In this document: positions 4,979 through 6,406 of the stretch, in pieces
Layout of the letters: the number at the start of each line of letters is the position of its first letter
Numbering within the stretch: the stretch's first letter is position 1
Origin: JBBITW01 sp037440525
GTDB lineage: Bacteria > Desulfobacterota > BSN033 > UBA1163
Direction of reading: 5' to 3'
Assembly: GCA_037440525.1 (NCBI GenBank)
Contig: JBBITW010000197.1
Location: 1-6,406 of the forward strand
DNA: 6,406 nt
Made by a program: the position numbers and the translations under genes
Notes under the pieces: generated by a model
Told to the model about the DNA's origin: nothing
Databases searched by the model: none
The model's input: the letters and a program-made list of their open reading frames with translations, nothing else

Positions 4979-5827
4979 ATGGATAAACTCCATTTAAAAT
5001 CTCCTGCAAAGGTCAATCTCACTTTAAAAATATTTAAGAAGCGTAAGGATGGATATCATGAGATAGAGACCATCCTTCAGAAGATTGACCTCTGTGATAG
5101 TATAAGCTTTAATCTAAAAAGGGAGAAAGGGATTACTATAGTTACAAATCATCCTTTAGTTCCTAAGGGGGAAGAAAATCTCATTCACAGGGCAGCAAAA
5201 TCAATTTTTGAAAAGATAGACTATAAAGGAGGGCTTAAGGTATCTATTATAAAGAGGATTCCAGTTGGAGCAGGCCTTGGAGGTGGAAGCAGTAATGCAG
5301 CCACAACGCTAATGGCATTGAATCGTCTACTTAAATTAAATCTATTCCCAAAGGCACTCTCTGAGATGGGTTTGGAGATTGGGGCAGATGTCCCCTTTTT
5401 TCTTTTTCATGGAGATGCCCTGGCAAGAGGAATAGGGGAAAAGTTAGAAAGGATAAATCTTCCAAGGTTGTGGTATCTTCTCATATATCCAAATTTTGAG
5501 GTTTCATCAGGGTGGGCATATCAAAATATTGTATTGACAAAAAAGAGATTTCATTTTAATAATCAATGGTTATTGAAAAGCCCCGAAGATGTTTCAAAGA
5601 TTCTCCGAAATGATTTAGAGAGTGTTGTTGCATTGAGATATCCCGAGATTAACGAAATGAAAGAGATACTTTATAGCGCTGGAGCATTAGGGACATTGAT
5701 GAGTGGAAGTGGCCCGAGCGTTTTTGGAATCTTTAGAGGAGAGTGTGACTTATTGGGGGCATATAAGAAAGTAAGTGGGATTGTTGGAAAAAAGGGCTGG
5801 AGAGTTATAAAGGCACAAGGTATCTAA
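4979..5827 (+). CDS. ispE: 4-diphosphocytidyl-2-C-methyl-D-erythritol kinase
   Basis: This cytoplasmic GHMP-superfamily kinase phosphorylates the 2-hydroxyl of CDP-methylerythritol with ATP, the fourth step of the MEP isoprenoid pathway. The 282-residue length is normal for the family. The N-terminal motif SPAKVNLTLKI (8-18) carries the conserved Lys11, and DGYHEIETI lies at 24-32. The ATP-binding glycine loop PVGAGLGGGSSNAA is at 95-108, and GADVPFF (135-141) contains the conserved catalytic-type Asp137. The third GHMP motif, LMSGSGPSVFGIF, is at 240-252. No Shine-Dalgarno sequence precedes the ATG; the upstream bases are almost all A/T. Translation may rely on A/T-rich initiation or coupling to the lipoprotein gene. 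A tRNA-Gln gene follows, an arrangement I associate with ispE in several proteobacterial genomes, often with prs after it; prs is not visible before the window ends. Confidence 0.95.
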   Translation: MDKLHLKSPAKVNLTLKIFKKRKDGYHEIETILQKIDLCDSISFNLKREKGITIVTNHPLVPKGEENLIHRAAKSIFEKIDYKGGLKVSIIKRIPVGAGLGGGSSNAATTLMALNRLLKLNLFPKALSEMGLEIGADVPFFLFHGDALARGIGEKLERINLPRLWYLLIYPNFEVSSGWAYQNIVLTKKRFHFNNQWLLKSPEDVSKILRNDLESVVALRYPEINEMKEILYSAGALGTLMSGSGPSVFGIFRGECDLLGAYKKVSGIVGKKGWRVIKAQGI

Positions 5828-5850
5828 TAAGATTCTTAAAGAAACAGATA

Positions 5851-5869
5851 CCTGCCTGTAAGAGGTAGG
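5851..5869 (+). terminator. Hairpin downstream of ispE
   Basis: CCTGCCT (5851-5857) pairs with AGGTAGG (5863-5869), 7 bp with one G-U, with a GTAAG loop. No T-run follows, so termination is uncertain; it may be an RNA 3'-end structure or another member of the repeats that crowd this spacer. Confidence 0.35.
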
Positions 5870-5901
5870 CCAGATTCAAATATTTAAATTGAGCGATTCC
5901 A

Positions 5902-5959
5902 GATTGTCATTGCGAAGCAATCTTTACTGAATTGTCATTCCGAGCGAAGCGAGGAATCT
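5902..5959. repeat. Two tandem REP-type palindromes
   Basis: Unit 1, ATTGTCATTGCGAAGCAATC (5903-5922), and unit 2 (5931-5958) both begin ATTGTCATT. Unit 1 folds as ATTGC-GAA-GCAAT. Unit 2 folds as TTCC-GA-GC-GAA-GC-GA-GGAA, with symmetric G-A mismatches and the same GAA loop. Sequences of this GTCATTGCGA...GCAATC kind recur in many unrelated bacterial genomes, from memory. Compensating bases (TTGC/GCAA against TTCC/GGAA) show the stem, not the sequence, is kept. Confidence 0.7.
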
Positions 5960-5964
5960 ATGAT

Positions 5965-5990
5965 ATTGTAACGCCCTTTGGGCTTGCAAT
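5965..5990. repeat. Third palindrome of the repeat cluster
   Basis: ATTGTAA (5965-5971) pairs with TTGCAAT (5984-5990), and inside it GCCC-TTT-GGGC (5973-5983) adds four more pairs, with one bulged C. The right flank GCAATGAC (5986-5993) is the exact inverse of GTCATTGC (5906-5913) in unit 1, so it looks like an inverted copy of the same family with a changed tip. Confidence 0.6.
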
Positions 5991-6003
5991 GACTGATAAA
6001 TAT

Positions 6004-6031
6004 CCGGCCAAAGCGGCTCTGCCTTTGGCGG
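6004..6031. repeat. GC-rich palindrome near the right end of the element
   Basis: CCGGCCAAAG (6004-6013) pairs with CTTTGGCGG (6023-6031): nine pairs with one bulged G and a loop of nine bases. There is no T-run, so it is more likely a repeat unit than a terminator. It is far more GC-rich than its surroundings. Confidence 0.55.
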
Positions 6032-6074
6032 AATGGGTTTTAGTAAAAAACGCTCAATTTAGAAAATATTTAAA

Positions 6075-6091
6075 TTTCAAATAGTTTGAAA
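6075..6091. repeat. Short inverted repeat upstream of tRNA-Gln
   Basis: TTTCAAA (6075-6081) and TTTGAAA (6085-6091) are exact inverses around a 3-nt spacer, ending 15 bases before the tRNA. It may simply reflect A/T-rich sequence, or be a protein site or RNA-processing stem in the tRNA leader. No clear tRNA promoter is visible. Confidence 0.3.
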
Positions 6092-6105
6092 GAGTTTTAA
6101 AGGAT

Positions 6106-6180
6106 TGGGGTGTCGTCAAGCGGTAAGACACAGGTCTTTGGAACCTGGATTCGGAGGTTCGAATCCTCCCACCCCAGCCA
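6106..6180 (+). tRNA. tRNA-Gln (anticodon UUG)
   Basis: The 75-nt sequence folds as a complete cloverleaf: acceptor TGGGGTG (6106-6112) with CACCCCA (6170-6176), D stem GTC/GAC, and anticodon stem CAGGT/ACCTG around loop CTTTGGA with anticodon TTG at 6138-6140. A 5-nt variable loop and T stem GGAGG/CCTCC with loop TTCGAAT follow. Discriminator G6177 is followed by an encoded CCA (6178-6180). A UUG anticodon reads CAA and, by wobble, CAG. Confidence 0.97.
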
Positions 6181-6322
6181 AAATATATAGTAAACCAATA
6201 ACTTAGAAACTAAAAAGGGAATCAATAATCTTTTTGCAATGCTTTCTCTTCTCAAAAGCCAGTCTTGTGGAGAATTTGATAATTTTATCGAGGTTTCTAT
6301 AGAAGAAAATAAGCCAAATGCA
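6181..6322. other. A/T-rich intergenic region after tRNA-Gln
   Basis: I see no gene, convincing promoter or terminator here. The prs gene that often follows ispE-tRNA-Gln has not begun by the end of the window. Confidence 0.4.
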
Positions 6323-6394
6323 GCAAGGGACAAGCCCTTGCCCTACGTTTGAGATTCGTTTAATTTCTCGTAGGGCAAGCCCTTGTGGCTTGCC
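6323..6394. repeat. Two inverted copies of a small palindromic repeat
   Basis: The right copy reads CGTAGG (6369-6374), GCAAGCC, loop CTTGT (6382-6386), GGCTTGC (6387-6393). The left copy, read on the - strand from 6347 to 6323, is CGTAGG, GCAAGGG, loop CTTGT, CCCTTGC. Loop and 5' tail are identical while the inner stem pairs change together. A 21-nt spacer separates the copies. Similar GTAGGG...CCTTGTG... palindromes are, from memory, scattered through many environmental bacterial genomes. Confidence 0.7.
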
Positions 6395-6406
6395 GAACCC
6401 TCATCT

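Larger units (their letters stand above)
5878..6071. repeat. 194-bp MITE-like repeat element with 18-bp inverted ends
   Basis: The left end, AAATATTTAAATTGAGCG (5878-5895), is inverted at 6051-6071, the only difference being a 3-nt insertion (GAA, 6062-6064) in the right copy. The interior holds no open frame but is packed with hairpins (see the separate entries) and sits between ispE and tRNA-Gln, a neutral site. This resembles a small non-autonomous element or a composite of nested palindromic repeats. I see no clear target-site duplication outside the ends; a 13-bp direct repeat AAATATTTAAATT (5878-5890 and 6064-6076) overlaps the ends themselves. No transposase is present. Confidence 0.55.

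Noticed and set aside
5902..6031. CRISPR array
   Set aside because: The repeats are few, unequal, palindromic and not regularly spaced by unique spacers.
6097..6333. A 78-residue minus-strand ORF
   Set aside because: It runs antisense through tRNA-Gln; the WEDSNLR-type peptide is the well-known artefact of translating a tRNA complement.

Overview
The window is AT-rich bacterial chromosome, and every gene I accept lies on the + strand. Three things suggest a free-living anaerobic or facultative bacterium of deltaproteobacterial (Desulfobacterota) type: a B12-dependent (class II) ribonucleotide reductase, a GEMM-I (cyclic-di-GMP class I) riboswitch behind a -24/-12 (sigma-54) promoter, and an ispE-tRNA-Gln junction. 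The lineage is an inference; there is no 16S or other taxonomic marker here.

Layout. Positions 1-140 carry a sigma-70-type promoter. Positions 141-1073 encode thioredoxin reductase (trxB), and 1096-1464 a small exported protein of unknown function. Positions 1465-1877 are a long leader region: an AT-rich stretch, a sigma-54 promoter at 1631-1646, a GEMM-I aptamer at about 1663-1808 and an intrinsic terminator at 1827-1861. They precede a 124-residue protein (1878-2252) built from two copies of a Cys4 motif, which ends at a strong terminator (2283-2315). Next come a 72-residue NifU C-terminal-type Fe-S protein (2416-2634), an intergenic hairpin, the class II ribonucleotide reductase (2680-4413), a lipoprotein (4480-4950) and ispE (4979-5827). 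The 3' end holds a 194-bp repeat element with inverted ends (5878-6071), tRNA-Gln(UUG) at 6106-6180, and two inverted copies of a small palindromic repeat (6323-6394).

How the genes fit together. trxB, the NifU-type protein and nrdJ supply thiol reduction, Fe-S assembly and dNTP synthesis. Thioredoxin systems commonly reduce ribonucleotide reductases, but no operon links these genes here. ispE is core isoprenoid synthesis. The most distinctive unit is 1631-2315, a compact self-contained cassette: sigma-54 promoter, second-messenger riboswitch, terminator, tandem-Cys protein, terminator.

The best candidate for something new is the aptamer itself. It keeps the GEMM-I core, but a 58-nt, two-hairpin module closed by its own CCCA/TGGG stem (1703-1760) is inserted in the P1b-P2 junction, one base before the adenine expected to intercalate into the ligand. 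An 11-nt stretch of the aptamer (10 of 11 pairs) can also pair with the 5' arm of the terminator. This gives an explicit prediction of a ligand-OFF transcription switch.
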